Source of the DNA: Nelumbo lutea
Lineage: Eukaryota; Streptophyta; Magnoliopsida; Proteales; Nelumbonaceae
Length of the DNA: 64,000 nt
Direction: 5' to 3'
Assembly: GCA_022828595.1 (NCBI GenBank)
Contig: JAKGHH010000004.1
Coordinates: 81,992,270-82,056,269, forward strand
The translations under genes were made by a program, and so were the position numbers. Shown here one piece after another: positions 46,947-58,690 of this stretch. A model generated the notes under the pieces. That model was not told the DNA's origin, searched no databases, and saw only the letters and a list, made by a program, of their open reading frames with translations. Position 1 is the stretch's first letter; each line of letters opens with the position of its first letter.

Positions 46947-47998
46947 GGATTTCAAAAATAGGAAGTAAAAATATGTTAGGCTATGTTTGATTTGAAATAA
47001 AAGGTAGGGAAATGTAAGAAAACCTGTACCAGACACAACCCTTAAGGATAGACGGTTCAATTAGTGGCCAATATTAACAGCAAATGTTAGTAGTAGATTC
47101 AATCTCCAATCTAACCTAACTACCAAAATAAAATCTCCAATCTAACCAATCTCTACTACGCATTATGCATTAAGGCCTGCAACTAAAGTAATTTTTATCT
47201 ACAAATTAAAATGTAAACAAAAGTACAAGATCAAGGAAAATTATAAAGACAAGGCATCAAAAATTGCCCGAGTGCAAGTGTGTAACTTGAATAAGGGTGC
47301 AAGTCGTGTTGGCCAGAGTTAGCATTTTGCAGTGCTTCGGACCTGGGTCTTAGGGCCAGGCCCATTCAAATTTTGACAAAAGTTCAGTTCGAACCCATCT
47401 CTATCAGTTTGGAAGGAGTACAAATACAAATATGTAGAGCACAAATCCGTATATTTTGTATTATTTTATATGCATTTGCATTGTACATATTTATATTTGT
47501 ACTGAGCGTTAAAAATAATAACTTGACATTGAATAAATATCGCAAATATAGAATTCTAAATCTTCCCTCCAAAATTAATAAATGTAACAAAAATATAAAA
47601 AACTCTATCAGAAAAAATTGACATTGAAAAATTGTTAAAAAATTAGATTCCAGAGATTAGTACCTCTCATGGAGATCGGCTTCAGTCGGTGCAAGGCCCG
47701 TTTGAACAGTCTTTATAGAATGGGCATGCAAGGCTATGATGACTGTTTTGATGGGCTTTGCAGTGAACAGCTATTGTGCTTCATATCGATATTTTGGATG
47801 TGTGGTTGCTGGGTGAACGTTGCTAGCAATGTGTTGTAGTTAGTAGATTTCAATTCTTATAAAAAGGGATGCACAACATATTAAGCAATGTGCGGCTATG
47901 TGAACATGACCAGCAATGTGTTGTGGTTAATAGATCTCAACTCTTATAAAAATGGGATGCACAAAAATGATTTGAAGGATGCTTTGGTAGATTACTCC
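46947..47998. other. Gene-free intergenic stretch
   Basis: No gene. At 47290-47400 it includes a degenerate repeat (cccattcaaattttgacaaaa) shared with 55462-55482. Near 47820-47955 there is an imperfect direct repeat (tagatttcaattcttataaaaagggatgcacaa). Confidence 0.5.
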
Positions 47999-48001
47999 TT
48001 A

Positions 48002-48221
48002 GGCTGGTTTTGTCCGCATTTGGATGGAGTGTAAAATACTTCTAAATAGATTTTGTCATGAGGTTTACATTATAAATCAATGTAAAATGTCAGTTATAAT
48101 GAGGTTTTACATGGATGATCACTTTTTTCATTGATTTAAAAATTTTTTAAATGGTTCCATGTAAAACTCTACAGATGGAGTTTTACACCGATAACGTTTT
48201 ACACTACAAACAAATGCAGCC
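48002..48221. mobile_element. Tourist-like MITE, second clear copy
   Basis: Starts ggctggttttgtccgcatttgg and ends acaaacaaatgcagcc, with TTA at 47999-48001 and 48222-48224. Both arms contain gtgtaaaa(t)/(g)ttttacac. Confidence 0.8.
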
Positions 48222-48441
48222 TTATGAACTATCTAATTGGGGGTCCTTTCTTGCAAAACTAAAAGCAGCAACTTAAGGGGACCGTTTGGGAGGGCTATGT
48301 TGGTAGAACTGTTTCCAAGAAGCCACTGAAATAACCAGCAGGTTGGCACCTTGCAATTCACTGTCCATCTTAAAAGAATCACTTTTTCATCTAAAACACC
48401 CTTTTATACCTCACATTAAATGATATAAATACCCTTTACAT

Positions 48442-48633
48442 CAGTGTTTTAAGACTCGGACTGGAGTAAAAAATGGAATGCTCTCTAGGTTCCGGTTTTG
48501 TCAGTTAACCAGGTGGTTTGCCTGTCCAATCTGCCAAAATCGTTATTTAACCGAGACCTAGAAAGACCACCGGTTCCCGGTTTTCACAGTCTAACCGGGC
48601 TGAGGGTCCGGACTGAGTCTTAAAACAACATTG
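48442..48633. mobile_element. hAT-like MITE, family E copy 1
   Basis: 192 bp with inverted repeats CAGTGTTTTAAGACTCGGA / CTGAGTCTTAAAACAACATTG. Flanks ctttacat (48434-48441) and gtatacat (48634-48641) match at six of eight bases. The interior has repeated ccggttttcac and taaccgag words. Confidence 0.75.
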
Positions 48634-48641
48634 GTATACAT

Positions 48642-49249
48642 GCAAATTGTAGAACAATTGATAACACTCCCTGCATTTCCATCTTATATTTATACTCTTC
48701 CCATAGAATTTTCAACAATTGAGCTTTTATTTATAACAAAAAAGGGGGTCATTTTCTTTTAGTCATATTCTATGTCATGCAAGGGTAATTTTGTCATTTA
48801 AAAGAAAAATTACATAATTTTGTTTTAGAAAATGAAGAAGATATTGAGGGAAGATGCAAAAAAGCCAAGGCAAAATAACAACACAGTAGTGGCAGGCAAA
48901 GACAAATGTTTTGGCATCATTGTGGTCCCTCAGCCCGCTGAGCTCACTCCACGCCAGATTCTCACTCTAAAGTCCAAACTCCCAAAGTTTTGCTATTTTG
49001 AATTTCAAATCCTGCATCCCGTCGTTAATTTGCTTTATACTGTGGTGAAAAAAAGAAAGTTTGAATGATCAAGGTATCTTGGCTTAAAAAAGCCAAAAAA
49101 ATAAATAAAGAAATAAAGAAAGAAAAATAAAAAGGATTGGGGCTGTCTTAGGGGCTGTGCAACCAATAATGACTCTGCACGAGGGCCATAAAGTTTGGAT
49201 CGGCTGAACTTGGGAGCTGTCTTAGGGGCTGTGCTACCAATGAGGACGC
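48642..49249. other. Gene-free stretch between MITEs
   Basis: No domain in the 78-codon frame at 48832-49068. The phrase cttaggggctgtgc(a/t)accaatgaggac recurs at about 49148 and 49220. Confidence 0.4.
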
Positions 49250-49257
49250 CTCACGAG

Positions 49258-49674
49258 TAAGGGTGTCAACGGACCGGTTTTGGATTAGACCCCGTCCAGT
49301 CCAAAAATCAATTTATGGATGGACCAACAAGACATATTGGATTGGACCAATCTAGTTCAAAATATTTATTAAATTGAATTGGACCTAATCCATCTATAAC
49401 AAAATTATATTGGACCGGATTGGATTAAGCCAATATCTGATCCATTGATATAAGATAACAATATATGTGTTAATGGACCAGGTTTGGGTTGAAATCAATC
49501 CAAATCAAAATGAATTTGAATAGACTGGACAGTCTAGACATTGAATTGGATTGGTCCAAATTGGCCTAAAGCATTCATTGGATTGGATTGAACCTGGTCC
49601 ATTTATAATGGACTCATATTGGACTGGATCGGATTGGACCAAATCCAGTCCAATTAGTCTAATTCACTCCCCTA
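49258..49674. mobile_element. hAT-like MITE, family C copy 2
   Basis: Begins TAAGGGTGTCAACGGACC and ends ...CACTCCCCTA. Flanks ctcacgag (49250-49257) and cccacgag (49675-49682) match at seven of eight. Aligns along most of its length with the copies at 37631 and 61168. Confidence 0.82.
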
Positions 49675-49900
49675 CCCACGAGGGCCATAAAGTGTATAAG
49701 GCCACCATAGCTCAAATTTTCATTTTACATGCATGGCTGACAAGGGCTGTTATTTTTGGTTGCACGGCCCCTAATACTGTCAACAAGTTCAGCTAATCTG
49801 TGCCATGAGGAGTCTTAGATAAGCTGCACTTGATGGCTGTATCAGTGGCTGTTTTAACAAATAATAATGCCCTATAAACAAGGTTTAGCTTACCACTTTC

Positions 49901-50043
49901 ATTGTTCAGCAAGTTGTGGGACCAATGATAAGGTTCTATGCTAGTAATAAAATATATGGGACCCGCACCTTTTACGGCATGGCCCATGAATTTATTATTA
50001 ACATAGAACCTCATCATTGGTTCCATAGCCCAGTGAACAACCA
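49901..50043. repeat. Fold-back inverted repeat
   Basis: The left arm (49901-49968, gaccaatgataaggttctatgc) and right arm (49976-50043) are reverse complements with few mismatches around a loop of about 8 bp. The word gttcagctaatc flanks the wider segment near 49787 and 50050. Probably a MITE of a further family. Confidence 0.7.
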
Positions 50044-50134
50044 AAGCGTTCAGCTAATCCAAATTCGTTAGCCCATCATTGGCAGCAGCATTGCAAGGAT
50101 CTTCTCCATGGGGCATTGGCATCAGCATGGTTGA

Positions 50135-50388
50135 TGAACAGAAAGCAAGAAAATCAGAGAAACTATTGAAGAAGAAGAATAAGAAGAAGAAATTCTTTAT
50201 TACAAGTAACTAATCGAATACAACAACTAAAGCTACATTATATACATGTAAGAGTGGGAAAGAGAAAGAAGAGAGAAAAGAGTAACAAACTAATCCAGCT
50301 CAGCAAAGTTTGTTATGAGCTGTTTTAACAACCTAACTAACTCAACTAATACAGACTATTAATACTAAGTAATAAATAATTCTCTACA
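50135..50388 (-). repeat. 3' LTR of the minus-strand Copia element
   Basis: 254 bp, tgaacagaaagc...attctctaca as read on plus. It is longer than its partner by one gaagaagaataa-type unit and by about 14 bases near 50362-50375. Confidence 0.93.
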
Positions 50389-50399
50389 TCCCCCCCCCC

Positions 50400-53300
50400 C
50401 TCAAGTTGGAGCTTGATGAAGATCGATCAAGCTCAACTTGGAAAGCAAGGAAAGAAACTGAGGACATGCCAGTGACTTTGTAAAGATGTTTGTGATTTGA
50501 GCATGTGTAGAAATGTATTGAGGCTTAACAAAGCCCTGTTTGAACTTGTCCCTCACCAAATGGTAGTTGATTTCCAGATGTTTTGTGCGCTCATGGAAGA
50601 CTGGGCTTGTTGTGATGTGTAATGTAGCTTGGTTATCACACCAAAGAGGGATGGGAAGCTATAGAGGGATTCGAAAATCTACAAGAATGTAGGATATCCA
50701 CTGCACTTCGCAGACTGTAGTGACAAGACTTCTGTATTCAGCTTCGGCTGAGGACCTTGATACAGTTGTTTTCTTCTTAGTCTTCCAAGAAATAAGTGAA
50801 GAGCCCAAGTACACGCAGTAGCCTGTAAGTGACTTTCTGGTTGTGGACAAGATGCCCAATCTACATCACAGTAAGCTTGGAGATCAAACATGCTAGAAGA
50901 GGAGAAAAACAAGCCTTTGCTGGGACAACCCTTAAGGTATTTGAGCAAGTGAACAGTTGCATCCCAATGATCTTGAGTTGGGGAACTGACAAATTGACTC
51001 AAATGTTGGGTGGCATAAGAAAAATCAGGCCTGGTGAGATTTAAATACAACAATCTGCCAATTATTCTCCTATACCTATCAGGGTCAGGTAGTGCAGGAC
51101 TATTATCAGAAAACTTTAGTCCTTTAGGAAGAGAAGTTTGAGTAGGTTTAACCCCTAATAAACCTACATCTTTGAGTATATCCAAGGCATACTTCCGTTG
51201 GTTAATATAAGTACCAGCAGTGCTCCTTGCAGTTTCAAGTTCGATGAAGTATTTTGCATAGCCAAGGTCTTTGATTGTGAAGGCAGAATTAAGAAATTGT
51301 TTTACTAAGATAATTTCGCTCTCACTTGTACCTATCACAAGCACATCATCAACATATACAAGGAGAACTAAAAATGAGTTAGGGGTATGCTTGACAAAGA
51401 GACAGTGGTCATGTTTGGATTGCAAAAAACCAAACTGTTGAAGCTTATTGCAAAATTCATAATTCCACTGCCTGGAAGCCTATTTAAGGCCATAAAGTGA
51501 TCTTTTTAGCTTACAAACCTCTCCTTTCTATGCCTTCTGATAGCCTTTTGGTAGAAGCATATAAACTTCATCATCCAAATAACCATGGAGAAAGGCAATG
51601 TTTATATCAAACCGATGTATTGGCCAATTCTTAACAATAGCAACTACTAGAAAAATTCTAACAGTAACAAGCTTTGCAACATGACTAAAACTATCAAAAT
51701 AATCAATGACAGCTACTTGATGATAACCTTTAGCCACAAGCCTTGCTTTGTACCTTTCAACGGTACCATCAGGATTCAACTTAACCTTAAAAACCCATTT
51801 TGAGCCTATAGATTTCTTCCTTTTAGGCAAAGCAATCAATTCCCAAGTTTGATTTTGTTCTAGAGCTTCTAGCTCTTTGTTCATAGCTTTAACCCACTCT
51901 AGATGAGTACTAGCTTAAGTGTAAAACTTAGGTTCTGGAATAGTTGATACATTTGCTAAAAAACTCAAATATGCACTGTCAAAAAATGGAGATTATGTAT
52001 AAGGAAAAGTAGGAGGTGTGTAATTGGAACTAGTAGTGGGTAATGAGACCGTATTAGCAGTAGGTAAATGATCAGAAATTGACAAATTTGTAACAAAGTC
52101 CTTGAGCCAAACAATTTTGTTTTTTATTTTTGTGCTTTGTCTCAAATGAGGTAATGTAAGAAGTGTAAGTGAAGAAGGATTAGTTGAATGAGTAGAAGGA
52201 GACAAAACAGGAGTTGGAGAAGTATCAATAGGAGTAAAATCAATAGGAGTAGACAAAACAGAATCAAATTCAATTTGGGGAACATAATCAACAGGAGTAG
52301 TTGGAATAGGAATTGTAGATGAAATAGGAAAATCAGAATCGGAAATTGGATCTACAATTGGTAAGGGACAAGTAGAAGGTTTGGCTGAAAAAGAACGATA
52401 TGGAAAAATGTCTTCATGAAATATAACATCCCTAGAGGTAAAAAGTTTTCTGTCATTGAGGTCATAGAGTGTATAAGCTTTCTGCACTAAGTTATAACCT
52501 AGAAAAATGCATTTAAGAGCTCTTGGTGCAAACTTGTCCTTATGGGGCTGAGTGTTTGTAGCCAAACAAAGACAACTAAACGGCCTTAGATATTCATAGT
52601 CAGGTTTCCTTTTATAAAAAATTTCAATAAGTGTTTTCCAATGTAAAATAGCAATAGGTAAAACATTTATAATATGTGTGGCCATTAGTAAAGCATGTCC
52701 CCAAAATATTTTTGGTAAGTTTACTTGAAACATCAAAGACCTTACAATTTGAAGAAGGTGTTTGTGTTTTCTTTCCACAACACCATTTTGTTGTGAAGAA
52801 TAAACACGACTTTTTTGGTGCAAAATACCTTGGTCAGAAAGAAAACTTTGAAAATCATTATTGAGAAATTCCGTGCCATTGTCTGAATGGATACATTAAT
52901 TTTCTTATGAAATTGAGCTTCAATAATTTTGAAAAATGTAATGAATGAAGATACAATCATGCTTTTATGGTTAAGTAAAAATATCCAAGTACTTCTGTTG
53001 AAATCATCAACAAGTGTAAACATATAATGTGCACCAGTAATTGAAGGATGTTTATAAGGGCCCCATAAGTCCAAGCGCATCAAGTCAAAATGCTCTCTGA
53101 GTGAATTTTACTAACTAGAAAAGGCAATCTCTGTTGTTTAGCCAAATGACAGATTTCACAAATAGGTAATGATGCATTGGTGAGAAAAAAATCAAGGTGT
53201 GGTAAGGCTGTAACAGATGCATGTCATAATCTGTTATGCCAAAGAACTAATCCAGGAATAGAAGTTTTATTGAAGAAATGAGACTTATTACATGTAGCAG

Positions 53301-55045
53301 CTTGAAAGGTTCTATTACAAACATTCTGAGTCATAACACAGTGTGCAAACTCCTTATTACAAACAAATGATTATATTCTATCAGCAGAAAAGGATGACTT
53401 GTCCAAAATGTACAAATTCTTTATCATTTTACCAACTATTAATATCTTTTCATTCTATAGGTCCTGCAACAAGCAATAGGCGGGGTAAAAAGTGCATTTA
53501 ATGTTGTTTATAATGGCTAATTTACTAACGGATAACAAATTGAATTTAAAAGAGGGAATGTGTAAAGTATTTGTCAAAATCAGATCAGGACTAAGTTTCA
53601 CATGGCTAATATGTTGAACAAATTTTATAGTTCCATCATGTAAATGTATAGGTATGATTTGAGTTACTGGTTTAGGTTGAGAAAGTAATTTTAAATCAGT
53701 GCACATGTGGTTTGAAACACCAGTATCAACTATCCAGGTTCCTTCATCTAACACAGCAAGTGTACTATCCTTAGAGTTAAAAGCATATTGAACTTTCATA
53801 CCTGCATAAGTATTCAGGTGAGCAAAATTGACATGGTTGCTATCAACAGTCATTTTCCCTTTGACAATCTTCATGAGCTCTTGTCGAATCATGTTGCTGA
53901 GATGATGTGTTTGATCTTGATTTTGGTCAGCTGGTAAATCAGTATCTACATCCAGAGGAGTATCAGCTTGATAAGCATTATTGGCCCTGTATCTTACTAA
54001 AAAGCCTCATTTACCTCTTCCTTGAGTGTTTCCCTTTTGTTCTCTCAGCTCCTTGTACCAATTGGGGTACCCATGAATCTTGAAACAAATTTCCTTTGTA
54101 TGACTCTCTCTTGTAATGATTACAGTGTCTATATTTTTTTTTCTTATAATCTTGCTTCTATAATTCGGATCTACCATAACCTGGTGGTTTCCTAGTAGCA
54201 CATCTTTCTATTCCATCTTTCCTGTAATTCTGTGATCTAGCAAGCATAGCATTTCCATCAACAGTTTCAGCAAAAGCAATATGAACATCTCTTTGTTTTT
54301 CCACCCTAAGCACCAATGAATATGCCTTGTTAACAGTAGGCAAGGGATCCATTAGTAGGATCTGATTCTTAATATGATCAAAAGAATCATTTAGTCCCAT
54401 TAAAAACTACATCAGCCTATTGGAAGAAGTAATGTTACCATTCTCTAAGCTGCACCACAAGTACATTGATAAGTACATTGAGGAAGTGGCATGATACATG
54501 TCAATTCATCCCAAAGTTTCTTCAGTTTGGTATAATACCGTGCCACAGTTGGATTTCCTTGACTAATTATACTAATATCTCGTTGCAAATGATACTGTAA
54601 AGGTCCACTTGAATCTCCAAACCTTTCTTCCAATTCTAGCCAAAGATCTCTAGCAGATGTAGAGTATATAAAAGCATCAACAATGTCCTTAGAAATAGAG
54701 TTTAAGTATCCAAGAAGTTACCATACAGTCCACTCTTGTCCATTGCTCAAAAGTAGGTAAATCAGGTTCTGGTGCTTTGCAAGTTCCACTGATGAAACCT
54801 AATTTTACCTTAGATCCAAGCGCGATCTTCATTGATCTGCTTCATGTCAAATAGTTGTTTCCAGTTAGTGGACTAGACACCAATATCATGCCTAGATGAT
54901 CTGAATTCTGTAAAAACAGAAGATCTCCATTATTACTTCCAGTATTAGCTTTTTTTCTCATATCAATGCCATTGATAACATTTCCACCATTATTGTTTGG
55001 TGTTTCTCTTGCTCTTGTCACCGAAACAACAAGATCAACCTCCAT
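50400..55045 (-). pseudogene. gag-pol of the minus-strand Copia element, broken
   Basis: In minus order: a gag N-terminus (LLFLQNSDHLGMILVSSPLTGNNYLT, the Retrotran_gag_3 signature), gag body 54633-54158, a knuckle region with HTKEICFKIHGYPNWYKELREQ, protease with WIVDTGVSNHM (active-site DTG kept) near 53740, and integrase 53083-51993 ([25 protein letters not shown]). Next come RT 51884-50880 ([40 protein letters not shown]) and the RNase H start at 50859 ([22 protein letters not shown]). Stops and frameshifts divide it into at least eight frames. It is a different gag lineage from the other two Copia copies here. Confidence 0.9.
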
Positions 55046-55095
55046 CGTTCTTCAATTATCAACTTGATCAAAAAAAGAGCCCAAGATCTAGTGTG

Positions 55096-55107
55096 GCTCT
55101 GATACCA
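55096..55107 (-). other. Primer-binding site of the minus-strand Copia element
   Basis: gctctgatacca on plus is TGGTATCAGAGC on minus, immediately next to the LTR end; an initiator tRNA-Met site. Confidence 0.92.
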
Positions 55108-55339
55108 TGAACAGAAAGCAAGAAAACCAGAGAAAATGTTGAAGAAGAAGAAGAAATTCTTTATTACAAGTAACTAATCGAATACAACAACTAAAGCTAC
55201 ATTATATACATGTAAGAGTGGGAAAGAGAAAGAAAAGAGAGAAGAGTAACAAACTAATCTAGCTCAACAAAGTTTGTTATGAGTTGTTTTAACAACCTAA
55301 CTAACTCAGCTAATACTGACTAATAAATAATTCTCTACA
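55108..55339 (-). repeat. 5' LTR of the minus-strand Copia element
   Basis: 232 bp, matching 50135-50388 apart from two indels and about ten substitutions. Confidence 0.93.
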
Positions 55340-55344
55340 GTTGA

Positions 55345-55994
55345 TGGTGGCTTGACAATAGCAGTAAACAATAACCACACCACTAGACCAATTCATGGGC
55401 TAGGTTTCGTCATTTTGGGCTCGGCTTTACACTACTTCATGCTTAGGTTTTGGGTTGAGTCCATTCAAATTTTGACAAAAGCTAAACCTAAACCCAACCA
55501 TAAACAGGTCTACACGATTAAGAGAAACAAGAGTTTTAAGCGGCTTATCGACCTAGCTGAATCACCTCCACACAATAACCCTCTGAACTATCTATAGCTG
55601 CTACATATTCACTTCTCCGGTTCCTTTCAATCATATCATATCCAACTAGATAGAACTTCAACATTTCAATTGAGAGCGCCTAGTTAGAAGAGAAGGCTAG
55701 CTTTTTTTATTATCTCTCCTACATTGTGGGGGCCATTGGGTTGAAACTCAACCCATATGAATAAAAGGATGGAGAGATCTAGAGAGAGTGAATATGTTAT
55801 GTCCTCAAAAGTTTAAGATAGGATTATGAGCATGCAAGTCAACTTTAGATATCAATCTCCCACAAAAGTTTAAGATAATATTATAACTTGTACTGGGAAA
55901 ACAAGAGCAGAAGCAGAAGGTTTTTAATAACGTATGACTTTGATTTTCTTCCATGGCTTCCCTCTCCATTTCGTATAGACAGACCAATAAGATA
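55345..55994. other. Gene-free stretch right of the third Copia element
   Basis: No gene. It contains the short block tccattcaaattttgacaaaag shared with about 47360. Confidence 0.45.
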
Positions 55995-56526
55995 TACAGG
56001 TGTTAATGCACTAGATTAATTTGGGTTGGAAGTTGAAGCCATTTTAAATTAAAACCAATTTGAACAGATTAGACGGTCTAGGCATTGAATTGGGTTGATC
56101 CAAAAATAGTCCAGAACAGTGTTTTAGAACTGTCGTTGACCCGAACAATCAGACTGTTTGTCTCGGGAATTGTCTAGGCAATTGGTTCAGTTTTACCCCA
56201 AACTTGATCCCTGACCAAAAACCGTTGAATTGGTCAACAACCCGTTGAACCGGGCAGTCGAACCATTGACCCATTCAAGGGTTTTTGGACATTTTTTATT
56301 TTAATTATTATTTTTAATTTTTTTTATCAGAATGAACTGTCCGTTCAAACCGGATGGTCAAACTATCAACCAAAAAACTAATGGCCAAATCGATTATGAT
56401 TCTATGCTGTTTTTTTAAACATTGGTCCAGAATATTCATCGGATTAGATTGGACCTCATCCATCTATAATAGACTCATATTGAACCGGATTGGACTGGAC
56501 CAAATCCCATTCGATTGACACCCCCA
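55995..56526. mobile_element. Family C MITE copy 3, split by a family E insertion
   Basis: Outer ends TACAGGTGTTAATG and CGATTGACACCCCCA match the family C termini. The interior is interrupted at 56117-56424 by a family E element. No clean target duplication for the outer element. Confidence 0.75.
56117..56424. mobile_element. hAT-like MITE, family E copy 2, nested
   Basis: 308 bp, CAGTGTTTTAGAACTG...TTTTAAACATTG, with a perfect 8-bp duplication gtccagaa at 56109-56116 and 56425-56432. It sits inside a family C MITE, so it inserted later. Confidence 0.88.
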
Positions 56527-56534
56527 ATTCAGAC

Positions 56535-57839
56535 CATCCTCAGATCATCACCCCAACTGCTGTAACTTGTATACTCCAATAACACAGAAATGTTAACTTT
56601 TTTTAAGGCTTTTGTCTCGCCACATTGTGGGGGCTGTCGGGTTGAAACTTAGACGTTGAACAAAAGATGGAGTGAAGAACATGTGGAGTATTCCTTTTCC
56701 CATGGCATGAACGATTTCTTAATCTTATCTCTAAATGCATGCTGACTCGTTAATGCAAAATCTTACAAATTAATGAAAATAATTGGTGAGAGTAGGTATT
56801 GATCTCTCTCCATCTCCAACCATGTGCAAAGAAGAATCTTGGTGGAGAATAGATATTGAGAGTAGATATCCAAACAATACAACTACTCAATCCATGAATC
56901 GAGTCCCCCGATCTTGACCCTTGGCTTCTCTGTGCTGTCAACTTGGGTGTGAAAGTCAAAATCTTTTATGTTTGATCCCACAACTCTTAATCTGACTCCT
57001 ACCAACAGAACAAATTCTAACACCCTACCAACTTGATCTAACCCCGTGCATCTCGCTATAAGATTGGGGTCCATCATAAAGGTGAGATTCATCATATATG
57101 AGATGTTTCATATCAGATTTTGTTGATAGGGTGTTGGCAGGTGATTCGGACTCGTTGGGGATGACTATTATTCATTCATTTGGTTCTTGTCCCTTCCTCT
57201 TTAAATACTCTAAGGCGTGCTTTGTGGGAGATTCTCTTAGATTGTATTTGGTTTAGTTAATTAAAATTTAAAAATAAAAGAGAAGCTCAAAGTCAAGTGA
57301 AGATTGTTAATGAAGTCAAACATGACTTTAATGAGAAGATCTGTTTTGAACACTGATATGTTAACTTGTAATTGATTACAAAACCCTATGATGGTGCAAG
57401 AGCAGATCTGGGCTCTGTAATTTAGAAGAATTAATTAGATGATTTGAATAAACCTCACTAAATTAAGGCCTTGAGGATAGGCACAGCACCAGATATGTCA
57501 TAATCCTGAATTATTTTCCTAAGGTGTACACTTTACAGGATAAGAATTAGTAGTATTAATTTATTATGATGATTTCTTAGCTACATTGATACATGAATCT
57601 TGGCTTATGTCACGGAATCTGGGTCCCACCACTCCACATGGTACGTCCAACCAGAGAAATTTTTCTAAGTCCAAGTTAAAAATAAAAGATGATCATCGTG
57701 TGGAATCAAGATGATCGAGTTCATTTTTGTCTAGACGTTTGATAAAAACTGAAGTGGCTGAATTAAACGATTTATTGCATTGTTAGTGAATATAAAGAGG
57801 CTCTAGTTTGGGTTGGTTGTTATATTTTCCTTTCGATAT
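56535..57839. other. Gene-free intergenic stretch
   Basis: No supported exon or transposon. The phrase cacattgtgggggc(c/t)(a/g)t(t/c)gggttgaaact occurs at 55720-55750 and again at 56620-56648, suggesting an unclassified dispersed repeat. Confidence 0.45.
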
Positions 57840-58690
57840 TAATTTATTAATTAATTTATTTTATTTTGTAAAATAAAAATATATTATGAAAATCAATTAT
57901 AAATATATTTATATTATAAATAAGTAAATGTTAAAAATTATTGTTTATTTATATTATAAATATAAATATATTAAGGGTAAAATATAAAAACCTTCCCTAA
58001 AAAGTTTATGGCAATCATAAAAACCTCCCTTCTAGTTTAATTTTAACAAATACCTCCCCTGAATTTTTGAAAACATTGACAAAAGCCTCCCTCCTGTCAC
58101 TTTTTTAGAGGGAAAACATTAGACTGATGCACCTATTTCTTCTAAATACCTATTCTACCCTTTTATAAATTTTTTTGCATATAAAATTATTGAAATAACC
58201 CTGTTTTTTTACTTGACAAAAATCTCCTTTTAACGATCATCTTCTAATGTTTTTTGTTGAATTAAAACATGGTTATTCAGTAATTTTGTATGTAAAATAA
58301 TTTATAAAAGGGTAGAATGAGTATTTGGAAGAAATTGCTACATTAGTCTAACGTTTTCCATCTGGGAAGGTGATGAAAGGGAGGTTTTTGTCGAGTTTCT
58401 CCAAAGTTCAGAGGACGTATTTGTTAAAATGAAATTATAGGGGAGGTTTTTATGATTGTCAAAAACTTCAGGGGAAGTTTTTTTATTTTACCCATATATT
58501 AAAAAAATAATACTTTATTATAAGCTTGATTTGGTCGTGAGTCACTCAAGTCAGATATTGTGAACATCAAACTCGGCTTGACTAATTAATCAACTTGAAT
58601 TTGATCTTTACATGCAAGTCGCGTTTGAGTATTTAGCAAGCCAAGCCCGAGTAGCTTGCAAATAAGCTCGACTCGCTTACACCCCCTATT
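57840..58690. repeat. Family F repeat with a nested family G MITE
   Basis: The outer parts 57840-57973 and 58502-58690 correspond to 20690-20990 of family F. The right end gctcgactcgcttacaccccct is typical of a TIR element end. The middle is filled by the family G element. Confidence 0.6.
57974..58493. mobile_element. Family G inverted-repeat MITE with perfect 8-bp TSD
   Basis: 520 bp, starting agggtaaaatataaaaacc and ending ggaagtttttttattttaccc. The 8-bp duplication atatatta lies at 57966-57973 and 58494-58501. The arms continue inward (aaacctccc...aaatacctcccctgaa against ttcagaggacgtatttgtt...ggggaggttttta), so the RNA would fold into a long hairpin. Confidence 0.88.

Larger units (their letters stand above)
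50135..55339 (-). mobile_element. Third Ty1/Copia element, minus strand, with TSD
   Basis: 5' LTR 55339-55108, primer-binding site at 55107-55096 (reverse complement TGGTATCAGAGC), gag-pol remnants 55045 to about 50400, a G-rich polypurine tract (C-run at about 50390-50401 on plus) and 3' LTR 50388-50135. The 5-bp duplication gttga is perfect at 50130-50134 and 55340-55344. LTRs are TG...CA. By eye the LTRs differ by roughly ten substitutions and two indels, so it looks the youngest of the three elements, although its genes are already broken. Confidence 0.94.
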
